Shown: positions 8,960-18,791 of the stretch, piece by piece | Numbering within the stretch: the stretch's first letter is position 1 | Layout: every line of letters starts with the position of its first letter | Origin: Acidilobaceae archaeon | GTDB lineage: Archaea > Thermoproteota > Thermoprotei_A > Sulfolobales > Acidilobaceae | Direction of reading: 5' to 3' | Length of the DNA: 50,082 nt | NCBI GenBank assembly: GCA_027082825.1 | Contig: JALWTO010000032.1 | Coordinates: 4,792 to 54,873, forward strand | Translations under genes and position numbers: made by a program | Notes under the pieces: model-generated | Database searches by the model: none | What the model was told of the DNA's origin: nothing | The model's input: only the letters and a program-made list of their open reading frames with translations

Positions 8960-10831
8960 ATGTCTAAATCTATTTATAAACCTGTGGTCCTAATTCTAAT
9001 AGCACTACTATTAATACAACCAGCTCTTGCTGCAATTCCTCATACAAGAACAACCTTTGTAGTTGCTAATGCCGCAAATACCTCGCAGCCTGAATGCGTT
9101 AGGATAGATCTGGCTGAAGAGATCTCCTCCCTTAATCCACTCGTAGGTAACTCTCTTGTTGATTGGTTCGTATTCAATCTAATCTATGACAAGCTTGCAA
9201 TATATAGTGTTAATCTGACCCCAGAGCCATGGCTTGCATATAACTGGACAGTCTCCCCTAACCACAAGACTTGGATCATTCATCTGGTTAAGAATGCCAC
9301 CTGGCAAGATGGAGTACCCTTTACAGCTCAAGATGTTGTCTTTACAATAAACTACATAAAACAACACAAAGAAATCTGGCTATGGCAGGCTGAAGTTGGA
9401 TACATACAAAGCGTTAAGGCCTTAAATAACTACACAGTTGAAATAAACACAACGATACCGACAGCAAACCTTCCATGGTTTGTGTTTCCAAGACTTCCAA
9501 TATTACCAAAACATATATGGGAGAATATAACTAATCCCACTAAGTATCTGAACCTTCATCCTGTGGGCAATGGACCTTTTATCCTAAAGGAGTATAAACC
9601 TGGAGAATATATGCTATTTGTGGCAAACCCACATTACTGGAGAAAGGGAGAGCCTCACGTCTCCTGCATATTGGCCAAGATAGGATTGACATCCGATACT
9701 GCTTTCTTGGAACTCAAGAAAGGTGATCTAGATATAATGGTTCTTCCTCCAGAATACGTTAAACAAGCTGAACAAGATCCACAATTAAAGGTTGTCATAA
9801 CGCCAGATATCTATTTCGATTATATAGTCCTAAACACAAAAGTATATCCACTAAATATTACTCTCTTCCGCAAAGCTCTTGCCTATGCTATAGATAAGCA
9901 AGATCTCGTTAACAGAGTTCTTCTTGGTTATGGCAAACCTCTCTACTCTGTCATTCCGCCAGCATATAAAATATGGCATAATCCCAATGTTCCAAAATAT
10001 GAATACAATCCTCAGAAGGCTAACGAAATACTTGATGAATTAGGCTTTAAACGTGGCAGCAATGGTATAAGGCTTCTGCCAAATGGGAAGCCATTACAGC
10101 TTCAAATATTAACTTTATCCACATGGCCGCCCTATGTCAGAATGGCTGATCTCTTAAAGAAATATCTACAGAACGTTGGGATAGAGCTTAAGATAGTTCC
10201 TGTTGACTGGGGAGATGAAAGCCAGAGGCTCCACAACAGAAATTACCAGATAGCTATATGGGGCTATACTGTTGCTCCGGATCCTTCAGAGTTTTTGAAG
10301 TTGTTTACAAGCTGGGCCAATCCTTACTGGAGCATGGGAGAGTGGTCAAACAAAACATATGATAAGCTGTATAGCGAACAGCTTTCAGAGTTCAACCTGA
10401 CGAAGAGAAAGGAGATCATATGGAAAATGCAGGACATGCTTGCAGAACAACTACCTATAATACCAATATGGGTTGATGATGTGATAGAAGCATATAGAGT
10501 TAATACGTTTACAGGTTGGATACCGATGCCAATGGGCATACTGGGTATCTATAACAAACTTACGTGGTTAAGTGTACATCCTGTTAGCACTACATCAACA
10601 ATGTCTACTACATCTACAACATCAACAACTTCGTCATCAACCACAACCAGTACAACTTCTTCTACTGTATCATCTACAATGTCTACTAGCCCGAGTTCAA
10701 CAAGCAGTATAACAAGTTCCTCTAGCCCGACATCCTCATCGAAGCCAACGAGTAAAACAGGAATATATGTTGCTGCTATAATTATTATTATAATAATAAT
10801 AGCTGCGATATATTATGCTCTAAGACGATAG
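8960..10831 (+). CDS. ABC transporter substrate-binding protein, family 5 (peptide/solute), with Ser/Thr-rich stalk and C-terminal TM anchor
   Basis: SBP_bac_5-like: LTPEPWLAYNWTVSPNHKTWIIHLVKNATWQDGVPFTAQDVVFT...; C-terminal poly-S/T then IYVAAIIIIIIIIAAIYYALRR. Confidence 0.9.
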   Translation: MSKSIYKPVVLILIALLLIQPALAAIPHTRTTFVVANAANTSQPECVRIDLAEEISSLNPLVGNSLVDWFVFNLIYDKLAIYSVNLTPEPWLAYNWTVSPNHKTWIIHLVKNATWQDGVPFTAQDVVFTINYIKQHKEIWLWQAEVGYIQSVKALNNYTVEINTTIPTANLPWFVFPRLPILPKHIWENITNPTKYLNLHPVGNGPFILKEYKPGEYMLFVANPHYWRKGEPHVSCILAKIGLTSDTAFLELKKGDLDIMVLPPEYVKQAEQDPQLKVVITPDIYFDYIVLNTKVYPLNITLFRKALAYAIDKQDLVNRVLLGYGKPLYSVIPPAYKIWHNPNVPKYEYNPQKANEILDELGFKRGSNGIRLLPNGKPLQLQILTLSTWPPYVRMADLLKKYLQNVGIELKIVPVDWGDESQRLHNRNYQIAIWGYTVAPDPSEFLKLFTSWANPYWSMGEWSNKTYDKLYSEQLSEFNLTKRKEIIWKMQDMLAEQLPIIPIWVDDVIEAYRVNTFTGWIPMPMGILGIYNKLTWLSVHPVSTTSTMSTTSTTSTTSSSTTTSTTSSTVSSTMSTSPSSTSSITSSSSPTSSSKPTSKTGIYVAAIIIIIIIIAAIYYALRR

Positions 10832-10845
10832 GGTGATAATATAAC

Positions 10846-11847
10846 ATGTCACAAACCGCTAAAATTGCCACTAGCTTTTCGAGATATCTTACTAAAAGAA
10901 TAATCTTTCTCATAGTAACTTTTTTTATTATAATATCAATTAATTTTTTTCTACCTAGATTAATGCCTGGAACTCCTGCAGATTATCTAGCCCGAGGTCC
11001 TATGCTAACAACCCAAGAAAGACTTAAGCTAATTAGGGAGTTTGGACTTGATAAACCACTTTGGGAACAATACCTTCTCTATATAAAGAATATACTACAT
11101 GGAAACCTAGGCCTTTCCTACAAATACTATCCTGAGACTGTTTGGCACGTAATAATGACAAGAATGCCCTATACTCTCTTCCTACTTGGGATATCATACA
11201 CTATAGCTACAATAATTGGAATAGTCCTTGGAGCCTATGCTGCATGGAGAAGAAACTCAGCCCTAGACCTATCAACTACTAGTTTTGCATTTCTGATGAG
11301 AAGTATGCCTATTTTCTGGCTTGGTATGGTAATGCTCTACGTTTTTGGAGTTGAGCTTGGCTGGTTTCCACTAAGTGGTGCTCTAACACCTGGAGTTATT
11401 TATACATCAAAGCTTGCTATGTTAAAAGACCTTTTCAGACACTCAGTCTTACCAATGATAACAATAATATTGTTTCTCATAGGACCGCCATTCCTTCTTG
11501 CAAGGTCATTGGTTTCAGATGCATTGACAGAACCATATATCCAGACGGCACTAGCCAAAGGCCTGCCCCTAAGGGATGTTATATTTAAGCATGCTTTAAG
11601 GCCTGTCTCATTGCCTCTTTCTACATATACTGCAATACTTCTTGGATATGTAGTTGGAGGAGCTGTTTTTACAGAGACTGTTTTCGATTGGCCTGGTGTA
11701 GGCAAGCTCATCTATGAGGCTGTTATGAGAAGAGATTATCCATTAATACAGGGAACGTTTTTCATAATTGCTGTGAGTGTTCTTCTTGCCAATTTCATTG
11801 TAGATCTAGTTTATGCATTCCTAGACCCAAGAGTAAGACTTCAATAA
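10846..11847 (+). CDS. Peptide/nickel-type ABC transporter permease (DppB-like)
   Basis: RLMPGTPADYLARGP, VIFKHALRPVSLPL, GGAVFTETVFDWPGVGKLIYEAVMRRDYPLIQG. Confidence 0.93.
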   Translation: MSQTAKIATSFSRYLTKRIIFLIVTFFIIISINFFLPRLMPGTPADYLARGPMLTTQERLKLIREFGLDKPLWEQYLLYIKNILHGNLGLSYKYYPETVWHVIMTRMPYTLFLLGISYTIATIIGIVLGAYAAWRRNSALDLSTTSFAFLMRSMPIFWLGMVMLYVFGVELGWFPLSGALTPGVIYTSKLAMLKDLFRHSVLPMITIILFLIGPPFLLARSLVSDALTEPYIQTALAKGLPLRDVIFKHALRPVSLPLSTYTAILLGYVVGGAVFTETVFDWPGVGKLIYEAVMRRDYPLIQGTFFIIAVSVLLANFIVDLVYAFLDPRVRLQ

Positions 11848-11862
11848 ACAGAGGTGTGAAAT

Positions 11863-12702
11863 ATGGAAATTAAGGGCTTCTTAACATTTCTAAGATATAA
11901 TAAGCTTGCTCTCACAGGTACAGTAATAATTGCCATACTTTCTATAATTGCTATAACGGCTCCTTATATAACTCCCTATAATCCAACTGCAATTACAGGC
12001 CCTCCTTATGCTTCTCCTAACAAGCAACACCTATTAGGCACTGATGACATAGGGCATGATATATTAAGCCAGTTAATATATGGCAGTAGAACAAGCTTGT
12101 TAGTAGGGACACTTGGTGCTTTAGGTTGTGTATCTGTTGGTATTCTTATAGGCCTTGTTGCAGGATTCGCTGGAGGAGTTATTGACGAGATTTTGATGAG
12201 ACTTACAGATATTGTCCTTGTAATACCATATATAGTCTTTGTCATCGTCCTTGTTGCATACCTAGGACCAAGTGTATGGAATATAATACTTTCGATAACG
12301 GTTCTCGGATGGCCCAGTATAGCCAGAATGGTAAGATCTTATGTAATGTCACTTAAGACAAGTCTTTACGTAGAAGCAGCCATAAGTCTTGGTGCAGGCA
12401 GGTCTTATATAATGAGATATCATATATTTCCTGGTCTCATACCACTTATAATACCTGTCTATGTTCTAACCATAGTTGATAGCATATTAACTGAAGCCGG
12501 TCTAAGCTTCTTAGGCTTAGGGGATCCTACTAAAGTAAGCTGGGGACTTCTTCTTTACTATGCGCAAATACGTGGAGCCTTTGTTAGAGGCATGTGGTGG
12601 TGGGTCATACCTCCAGGTTTGATGATAACTATAACAGGCCTTGGCTTTCTATTACTTGGAACAGGCCTTGAAGAGTACTTCAATCCTAGATTCAGGAAGT
12701 AG
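11863..12702 (+). CDS. Peptide/nickel-type ABC transporter permease (DppC-like)
   Basis: HLLGTDDIGHDILSQLIYGSRTSLLVG, EAAISLGAGRSYIMRYHIFPG, LTEAGLSFLGLGDPTKVSWG. Confidence 0.93.
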   Translation: MEIKGFLTFLRYNKLALTGTVIIAILSIIAITAPYITPYNPTAITGPPYASPNKQHLLGTDDIGHDILSQLIYGSRTSLLVGTLGALGCVSVGILIGLVAGFAGGVIDEILMRLTDIVLVIPYIVFVIVLVAYLGPSVWNIILSITVLGWPSIARMVRSYVMSLKTSLYVEAAISLGAGRSYIMRYHIFPGLIPLIIPVYVLTIVDSILTEAGLSFLGLGDPTKVSWGLLLYYAQIRGAFVRGMWWWVIPPGLMITITGLGFLLLGTGLEEYFNPRFRK

Positions 12703-13189
12703 TAGCGTCTTTCTTTTTCACACTAGGTATCTCAACTCTAGGATCCTCTTTTATTATATCAACTATCACATGTGTTGAGGTCCTCTCTATTTCCTCTATT
12801 GACAGGAAAGCATTTATCATGTTTCTTACACTATCAAGATTCTTATGTCTTGCAAGGACAATGAAATCTATCTCACCCAATATGAAATAAACAGCCCAGA
12901 CACCTGGTATCCTTGCTATCTTTTCTCCTACCCTTTTATGATATCCTGGGCCATACTTTGCTCTAACAAGAGATATTGTCAGGTAATCCTGATTAAGGGA
13001 TTCTGGATTGACTTTGGCATAGCAACCTTGTATTATTCCTGCCTCTTCTAACCTCTTTATTCTATAGTGTATAGTCGATTTATTCTTGTTAAGCCTTTTT
13101 GCTATATCGTTTATGGTAGTTCTACAGTCTTCTTGAAGTATTTTAAGTATCTCAAGATCCATTTCGTCTAGTGACGTACCTCTGACCAC
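12692..13189 (-). CDS. Lrp/AsnC family transcriptional regulator
   Basis: LDEMDLEILKILQEDCRTTINDIAKRLNKNKSTIHYRIKRLEEAGIIQGCYA plus RAM-like C-terminus; overlaps the dppC-like 3' end by 11 nt. Confidence 0.93.
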   Translation of the reverse strand: MVRGTSLDEMDLEILKILQEDCRTTINDIAKRLNKNKSTIHYRIKRLEEAGIIQGCYAKVNPESLNQDYLTISLVRAKYGPGYHKRVGEKIARIPGVWAVYFILGEIDFIVLARHKNLDSVRNMINAFLSIEEIERTSTHVIVDIIKEDPRVEIPSVKKKDATTS

Positions 13190-13261
13190 TACATACCACC
13201 AACGCCTAATTTAACATCTATTATTATCTATCCCAGATTTATAGTTTATAGGAGATGATGG

Positions 13262-14053
13262 ATGAAGTTGGAAACACAAAGGAGAGTATTTTTGGTAATA
13301 ATAATAGCCGTCATTATAATCACAATTGCCAGTGGCCTTTGGATACTAAAACTTCATAATTCAAAGATCACTAACACTACACAAAAAGTTTCATGCCACA
13401 GAACAATTAGAGTTGCAATTTATAATGACACAGGAGTTTGGGGGTCCGGAATTGATGCCATTATGCTCTATCTCAAATCAAGAGGGATAAGTTTTTCCTT
13501 AATAAATGCCACAGCTATCAAAAATGGTGGCCTAGAGAACTTCACTATACTAATAATGCCAGGAGGTTGGGCCTATGACTACTGGCTTGCCTTAGGGTAC
13601 AAGGGTAATGAAATGATAAAGGAGTTTGTCAAGGATGGCGGAGCTTATCTGGGAATATGTGCTGGTGCTTACTATGCCTCTAAGGCAATAATGTGGGAAG
13701 CAGGAATCTATCATTATTCTCTAGGTATTGCAAACCTTGTGGCTATAGGCCCTAAGAAAAACTACACTTGGCCATCAGAGATAATTTTGAAGATAAACTC
13801 TACGGAAAAAGGAATAAAATTAGGATTTAACAAGACCTTTAATGCTGTTTATATAGGAGGACCAGAATTCGGATATCTATCAAAAAATATTACAGTCCTG
13901 GCTGTCTATGGTGATGATGGAAAACCAGCTATTGTCTTAACAGGTTATGGCAAGGGTAAGATAGCACTAAGTGGAATTCATTTAGAGGTTAGAGAAAGTA
14001 CTTGGAAGGTTCTTGATCTGCTTTTAAATTATTTAAGTGAGTGCAAAAAATGA
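13262..14053 (+). CDS. Membrane-anchored class I glutamine-amidotransferase-like (BPL_N-type) protein
   Basis: N-terminal TM segment, GAYLGICAGAYYASKA (nucleophile elbow Cys) and C-terminal SGIHLEVRE (His-x-Glu). Confidence 0.75.
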   Translation: MKLETQRRVFLVIIIAVIIITIASGLWILKLHNSKITNTTQKVSCHRTIRVAIYNDTGVWGSGIDAIMLYLKSRGISFSLINATAIKNGGLENFTILIMPGGWAYDYWLALGYKGNEMIKEFVKDGGAYLGICAGAYYASKAIMWEAGIYHYSLGIANLVAIGPKKNYTWPSEIILKINSTEKGIKLGFNKTFNAVYIGGPEFGYLSKNITVLAVYGDDGKPAIVLTGYGKGKIALSGIHLEVRESTWKVLDLLLNYLSECKK

Positions 14054-14132
14054 CTCAATATTATTTTAAGGTATGGGACTTTTAAAAAAGTATTCCTGGC
14101 CCTGAGATAAAATAAAGTGAATATCATTTAAA

Positions 14133-14147
14133 AATAACCCGGTTATT
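14133..14147. promoter_or_regulatory. Palindrome AATAACCCGGTTATT upstream of pdxS
   Basis: Perfect 7-bp arms around a central C, 61 nt before the pdxS start; similar site upstream of thiC. Confidence 0.6.
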
Positions 14148-14208
14148 CTTTAGAGAATAAGTGTATATTTGTTCTAAAAGACAGTAACAAAATGAGGGTG
14201 TATAGACT

Positions 14209-15252
14209 TTGATCAAACCCTCGTCTTATCATTCAGGCCTTGTAGATGTTGGATTTAATGAGATAGTTGAGTTCTTTTACAGACTTGCCGAAGCTACTGA
14301 TAAATTAAAAGAGGAAGGCCTCTTTTCCTATCAGACTTCTCCTCTTCCAGAGCGAATAACTATACCAACAAGAGGAACCATCTCTGTAAAGTTAGGCTTT
14401 CCAGTGTATCAGAAAGGAGGAGTTGTTATGGATGTCACAAACGTTGAACAGGCTGAAATAGCTGAGGATGCTGGTGCTGTTGCAGTTATGGTTCTCGATA
14501 AGCTACCTTATGACGTCAGGAGAAGCGGAGGAGTAGCCAGAATGGCAGACATAAAGATCATAGAAGAAGTTATGGAGACCATAACAATACCTGTTATGGC
14601 AAAGGTCAGAATAGGACACTACATGGAGGCCAAGATTCTTGAACAAATTGGAGTTGATATGATTGATGAAAGTGAAGTCTTGACACCAGTTGATGAGAAA
14701 CATCATATAAACAAATGGATGTTTAATATTCCATTCATAAATGGAGCAAGAGAGCTTGGAGAGGCCCTAAGAAGGATAACCGAAGGGGCTGCTATGATAA
14801 GAACTAAGGGAGAAGCTGGTACTGGGAATGTTGCTGAAGCAGTGAGACATATGAAGATAATAATGAAGGATATAAAACTACTAGGACGTATGTCAGAGGA
14901 AGAAAGGCTTAGAAAGGCAAGAGAGTATGGAGTCCCTTACCAATTAGTCGATCTTACAGCCAAACTCGGAAGACTTCCTATTGTAAACTTCGCTGCAGGA
15001 GGAATAGCTACACCTGCAGATGCTGCTCTAATGATGTGGCTTGGAGCTGATGGAATATTTGTAGGCTCAGGTATTTTCAAGAGTCAAGACCCTCCAGAGA
15101 GAGCAACTGCCATAGTTCTTGCAACAAGTATGTGGAATGACCCAGAATACATTGCCGAGGCACAGAGAATGATAAGCGAACAGAAAAGCATGATGGGAAT
15201 CGACATAAAACAGTTGAAACCAGAAGAGCTACTACAGACAAGAGGTGTTTAA
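14209..15252 (+). CDS. pdxS: Pyridoxal 5'-phosphate synthase lyase subunit PdxS
   Basis: [84 protein letters not shown]. Confidence 0.98.
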   Translation: MIKPSSYHSGLVDVGFNEIVEFFYRLAEATDKLKEEGLFSYQTSPLPERITIPTRGTISVKLGFPVYQKGGVVMDVTNVEQAEIAEDAGAVAVMVLDKLPYDVRRSGGVARMADIKIIEEVMETITIPVMAKVRIGHYMEAKILEQIGVDMIDESEVLTPVDEKHHINKWMFNIPFINGARELGEALRRITEGAAMIRTKGEAGTGNVAEAVRHMKIIMKDIKLLGRMSEEERLRKAREYGVPYQLVDLTAKLGRLPIVNFAAGGIATPADAALMMWLGADGIFVGSGIFKSQDPPERATAIVLATSMWNDPEYIAEAQRMISEQKSMMGIDIKQLKPEELLQTRGV

Positions 15253-15256
15253 CGAA

Positions 15257-15865
15257 TTGATAAGGGTCGGGATAATAGCTCTTCAAGGTGGAGTTGCTGA
15301 ACATCAACATATGGTTAAACTTGCGGCTGAGAAGATAAAGACACAAGCTGAGCCAGTCTTTGTCAGAAAGGATAATGACCTAAAGAATATAGACGCCATA
15401 ATAGTTCCTGGAGGAGAATCAACAACAATGGGAATTCTTGCAAAAAGAACTGGACTTTTAGATAAGATAAAAGAGATTATTCTTGATGGGACTCCGACAT
15501 TAGGAACATGTGCAGGCGCAATTTTAATGGCAAAGAAGCTCTTAGGTATCAGAGGCAAACAACCCATGCTAAGAGTAATGGACGTTGAGGTTCACAGAAA
15601 CTACTTTGGAAGACAGAGGGAAAGTTTTGAAATAGATCTTAACATAGACTTCCTCGAAGGACCCCCATTTAGAGGGATATTCATTAGAGCCCCAGCATTT
15701 ACAGACTTCTGGAACGGTGCCAAATCAGCAGCATCAATAAGTGTTGATGGGAAGAAAGTTGACGTTGTTGCTATTGAAGAATCAATGATAGCTACAAGTT
15801 TCCATCCTGAACTAACAGGAGATACTAGAATCCATGAATATCTTATAAAGTTGGCCAAAAAGTAA
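15257..15865 (+). CDS. pdxT: Pyridoxal 5'-phosphate synthase glutaminase subunit PdxT
   Basis: IRVGIIALQGGVAEHQ, VPGGESTTMG, LGTCAGAILMAK, SFHPEL. Separated from the pdxS stop by only a few nt if the TTG at 15257 is used. Confidence 0.97.
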   Translation: MIRVGIIALQGGVAEHQHMVKLAAEKIKTQAEPVFVRKDNDLKNIDAIIVPGGESTTMGILAKRTGLLDKIKEIILDGTPTLGTCAGAILMAKKLLGIRGKQPMLRVMDVEVHRNYFGRQRESFEIDLNIDFLEGPPFRGIFIRAPAFTDFWNGAKSAASISVDGKKVDVVAIEESMIATSFHPELTGDTRIHEYLIKLAKK

Positions 15866-15911
15866 TTTTTAAATTATTTTAAAGATATTTTAATATAATT
15901 TAGTTATTTTA

Positions 15912-15931
15912 ATTCATAATAAATTATGAAT
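15912..15931. promoter_or_regulatory. 9-bp inverted repeat ATTCATAAT-AA-ATTATGAAT at the amt 5' end
   Basis: Perfect arms 15912-15920 and 15923-15931. Confidence 0.4.
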
Positions 15932-17191
15932 AAGCATTTAATAACCAGAATTTTTTCATGCACAACTAAGGTGAGCCTAACGGATCCGGGGCTCATTAGT
16001 GGTGGTAATACTGCATTTGTTCTACTCTCTGCAGCTCTCGTAATGATAATGACACCAGGACTAGGGTTCTTCTATGGAGGCTTAGTCGGAAAGAAAAACG
16101 CATTAACAATACTAATGGAGTCCTTCTTCTCATTAGGATGGACAACAATACTATGGGTCCTTATAGGATTTTCACTAGCCTTCGGGCCAGATGTCGGGAA
16201 AGTTATTGGAAGTCTTCACTACGCTCTTCTAATGAATATTCATGAGACAACATCTCTAGCGGCTTACCAAATACCCCTTCTAGGGTTTGCTATGTTCCAG
16301 TTAATGTTTGCAGTAATAACCCCAGCACTAATAACTGGTGCATTTGCCAATAAAATGAGGTTCAAGGCATACATAGCGTTTCTGACACTCTGGCTTTTCC
16401 TGGTATACTTCCCAGTCGCTCATTGGATTTGGGGAGGAGGATTTCTTCATCGATGGGGTGTCGAAGATTTCGCTGGAGGAATAGTCGTTCATGAACTTGC
16501 TGGTTTTTCAGCTCTAGCAACAGTGTTCTTCTTAGGTCCAAGGAAGTACAAGGACAATCCCCATAATATTATGTTTATAGCTTTGGGAACGGCCCTTCTG
16601 TGGTTCGGCTGGTTTGGTTTCAATGCAGGAAGTGCCCTTAGAGCTGGAGGGGATGCAAGTGTTGCATTTGCCAATACACAAATAGCTGCAGCGTTCGCGG
16701 CCATAACCTGGATTTTGCTTGACGTAGCTAAGGGTAATAAGATTTCCACGACAGGTTTCTGTACTGGGGCAATAGCTGGACTTGCAACCGTTACACCCAC
16801 AGCAGGATACATACCTCCATGGGCAGCCATGATCGTTGGAATAGTCGCTGCCCTTGTGGCATATGCCTCAGTTAACTACAGAGCCAAGAAAAACTGGGAT
16901 GATGTCCTTGATGTCTGGGGAGTTCACGGTATGGGAGGTTTAACTGGGATAATACTTCTGGGGATATTTGGCTCTTCTAAGATTCTAGGGTCGAATGGTC
17001 TTATCTATGGAGGCTATGCATTCTTTGGTAAAGAAGTTGTTGCAACAGCAATTGGGGCGGCCTATCCGTTCGTTTTAACATATATAATACTATGGATAAT
17101 CAGTAAATTTACAGAGGTTAAGGTTCCTGAGGAAGAACAGAAGGAAGGACTGGACATGATAGAACTGGGTGAAAATGCATACGGGTCCTAA
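15926..17191 (+). CDS. amt: Ammonium transporter Amt
   Basis: NTAFVLLSAALVMIMTPGLGFFYGGLVGKKN, LALWFGWFGFNAGSAL-like segment, VWGVHGMGGLTGIILLGIF. A GTG at 15971 is an alternative start. Confidence 0.95.
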   Translation: MNKHLITRIFSCTTKVSLTDPGLISGGNTAFVLLSAALVMIMTPGLGFFYGGLVGKKNALTILMESFFSLGWTTILWVLIGFSLAFGPDVGKVIGSLHYALLMNIHETTSLAAYQIPLLGFAMFQLMFAVITPALITGAFANKMRFKAYIAFLTLWLFLVYFPVAHWIWGGGFLHRWGVEDFAGGIVVHELAGFSALATVFFLGPRKYKDNPHNIMFIALGTALLWFGWFGFNAGSALRAGGDASVAFANTQIAAAFAAITWILLDVAKGNKISTTGFCTGAIAGLATVTPTAGYIPPWAAMIVGIVAALVAYASVNYRAKKNWDDVLDVWGVHGMGGLTGIILLGIFGSSKILGSNGLIYGGYAFFGKEVVATAIGAAYPFVLTYIILWIISKFTEVKVPEEEQKEGLDMIELGENAYGS

Positions 17192-17348
17192 AAACACAGC
17201 TATACAACCCTTGATGAAATTAAACTTTTTGATTTTTTGATCTAAATCCTATTAATTATTTAAATACTAAGGAGTGTTCCTCGACCCCACTTACAAGCGT
17301 CACAAGGGCCTCGTTGTCACTCTAAAAATCTCTGATATAATAAGCATA

Positions 17349-17375
17349 AGTGATCACTACTTTCTTTATAGTGAT
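17349..17375. promoter_or_regulatory. 10-bp palindrome AGTGATCACT plus half-site AGTGAT 21 bp downstream, ahead of the DUF169 operon
   Basis: Palindrome 17349-17358, half-site 17370-17375. Confidence 0.35.
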
Positions 17376-17460
17376 TTAAAGTTTTTTTAAGGTATGAACA
17401 GAATTTTTATTAAGAAATCTCTTTATTCCACTTAACTCCCACCAATCTATGGTGTGAAAG

Positions 17461-18285
17461 TTGTCAAAAGCTCCAAGTTTTGAAGATCTTTCATCCCTAT
17501 CAAAAAGACTAATGGAAAGTCTTAAGTTAAGATCATTTCCAGTAGGTATAAAGCTTCTGGAGAGAAGCCCAGATGAAGAGAACCTCCCCCTTTTCAGACC
17601 TCTCAGAGACTTTAGAAGAAGAATGACTCTTTGCCAAGCAATAGGCCTTGCCAGGTACTACGGGTGGCCTATAGGGCTTAGCCTTGATGACATGTCATGT
17701 CCAGGTTCTATAGTTATTTTTGGACTTACTGAGATGCCAGAGTACTTTAAAGATGGAAGCATAAGTGCGGGTCTTTATACAGAAAACAAAGAACTTGGAG
17801 CTAAACTAGATAGTTATCTACCCGAAATTCCCGCTGGAAAGTTTAAAGGAATAGCTACATTCCCCCTATCAAACCCAGTAACAGTTCCTGATGTAGTAAT
17901 AATTTATGGAACCCCCGGACAAATGACAAAGTTTGCAGCGGCAGTGGCCTATAAAACTGGTGAACCTGTGAGGCTTGAGGCTATGGGAAAAGCTGGTTCT
18001 TGTACTGCAATAGCTAGATCTTTTCTAAATAAAAAACCCTATTTAGCTCTTCCAGGTCTTGGTGATAGAACCCTTGCTTGGACCATGGATGATGAGATGG
18101 CAGCTACCTTTCCTGTCGAGTGGCTTAAAGAGTTAGTTGATGCCATGATATCCCAGGACAAGAAGGATGTACTTACCTATCCTCCAAAACCATTCCTATT
18201 CTATGAGTTCAAGTTCAAAAATCTCCCAATAATTGGCGTTTACTATGACAAGTTTCTTAAGGAGCTTAGGGGTGAAAAGAAGTGA
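17461..18285 (+). CDS. DUF169-like protein
   Basis: LKLRSFPVGIKLLE..., RRRMTLCQAIGLARYYGWPIGLSLDDMSCPGS, SNPVTVPDVVIIYGTPGQM; TTG start. Confidence 0.75.
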   Translation: MSKAPSFEDLSSLSKRLMESLKLRSFPVGIKLLERSPDEENLPLFRPLRDFRRRMTLCQAIGLARYYGWPIGLSLDDMSCPGSIVIFGLTEMPEYFKDGSISAGLYTENKELGAKLDSYLPEIPAGKFKGIATFPLSNPVTVPDVVIIYGTPGQMTKFAAAVAYKTGEPVRLEAMGKAGSCTAIARSFLNKKPYLALPGLGDRTLAWTMDDEMAATFPVEWLKELVDAMISQDKKDVLTYPPKPFLFYEFKFKNLPIIGVYYDKFLKELRGEKK

Positions 18286-18791
18286 ATGATAATGATTTTG
18301 AGGAAGCCGTTAAGAAGGCCAAGGATAGAGCAGCTGAGCTTCTTGCAAAGACTTGGAATTGCGGTTATAGCCCTTTCATGGCCTTGGCTGAAGCTTTAGG
18401 CTTAGAGATAAATGAAGAGCTTATAGGAGCCTCTATAGCATTCGCTGGAGGAATTAGTGGCAGTGGATATATTTGTGGAGCCTTATGGGCTGCCGTAGCT
18501 GCTGTAGGAGGTTATGCCAGAAAGAAAACAGTACAAGAGGGCAGAGCCCCTAAGAAAGCCGAGGGTTTTGAGTTTATACAAGCCAACAGTGAAATTCATG
18601 AACTTGCTTCAAAGGTCTATAACGAATTTGTTAAGATGTTCGGTTCTCCTAACTGTAAGGACCTTAATCCAAAGTTCGATCTTGTCTCTCCAGAGCAACA
18701 AAGACTATGTAGAGCTCTTGTAAGGAAAGGGGTTGAAATAGCGCTTAGAGTTCTCAAGGAAAGGTATGGGGCTGAAATAATAGAGAGGTGA
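18282..18791 (+). CDS. C_GCAxxG_C_C family protein (putative redox)
   Basis: NCGYSPFMALAEALGL ... FAGGISGSGYICGALWAAVAAVG ... MFGSPNCKDL ... RLCRALV matches the family's cysteine/glycine layout. Confidence 0.8.
   Translation: MNDNDFEEAVKKAKDRAAELLAKTWNCGYSPFMALAEALGLEINEELIGASIAFAGGISGSGYICGALWAAVAAVGGYARKKTVQEGRAPKKAEGFEFIQANSEIHELASKVYNEFVKMFGSPNCKDLNPKFDLVSPEQQRLCRALVRKGVEIALRVLKERYGAEIIER

Noticed and set aside
10580-10755. Apparent short tandem repeats (TCAACA/TCTACT-like)
   Set aside because: Not CRISPR or a non-coding satellite; they encode the Ser/Thr stalk of the binding protein in frame.
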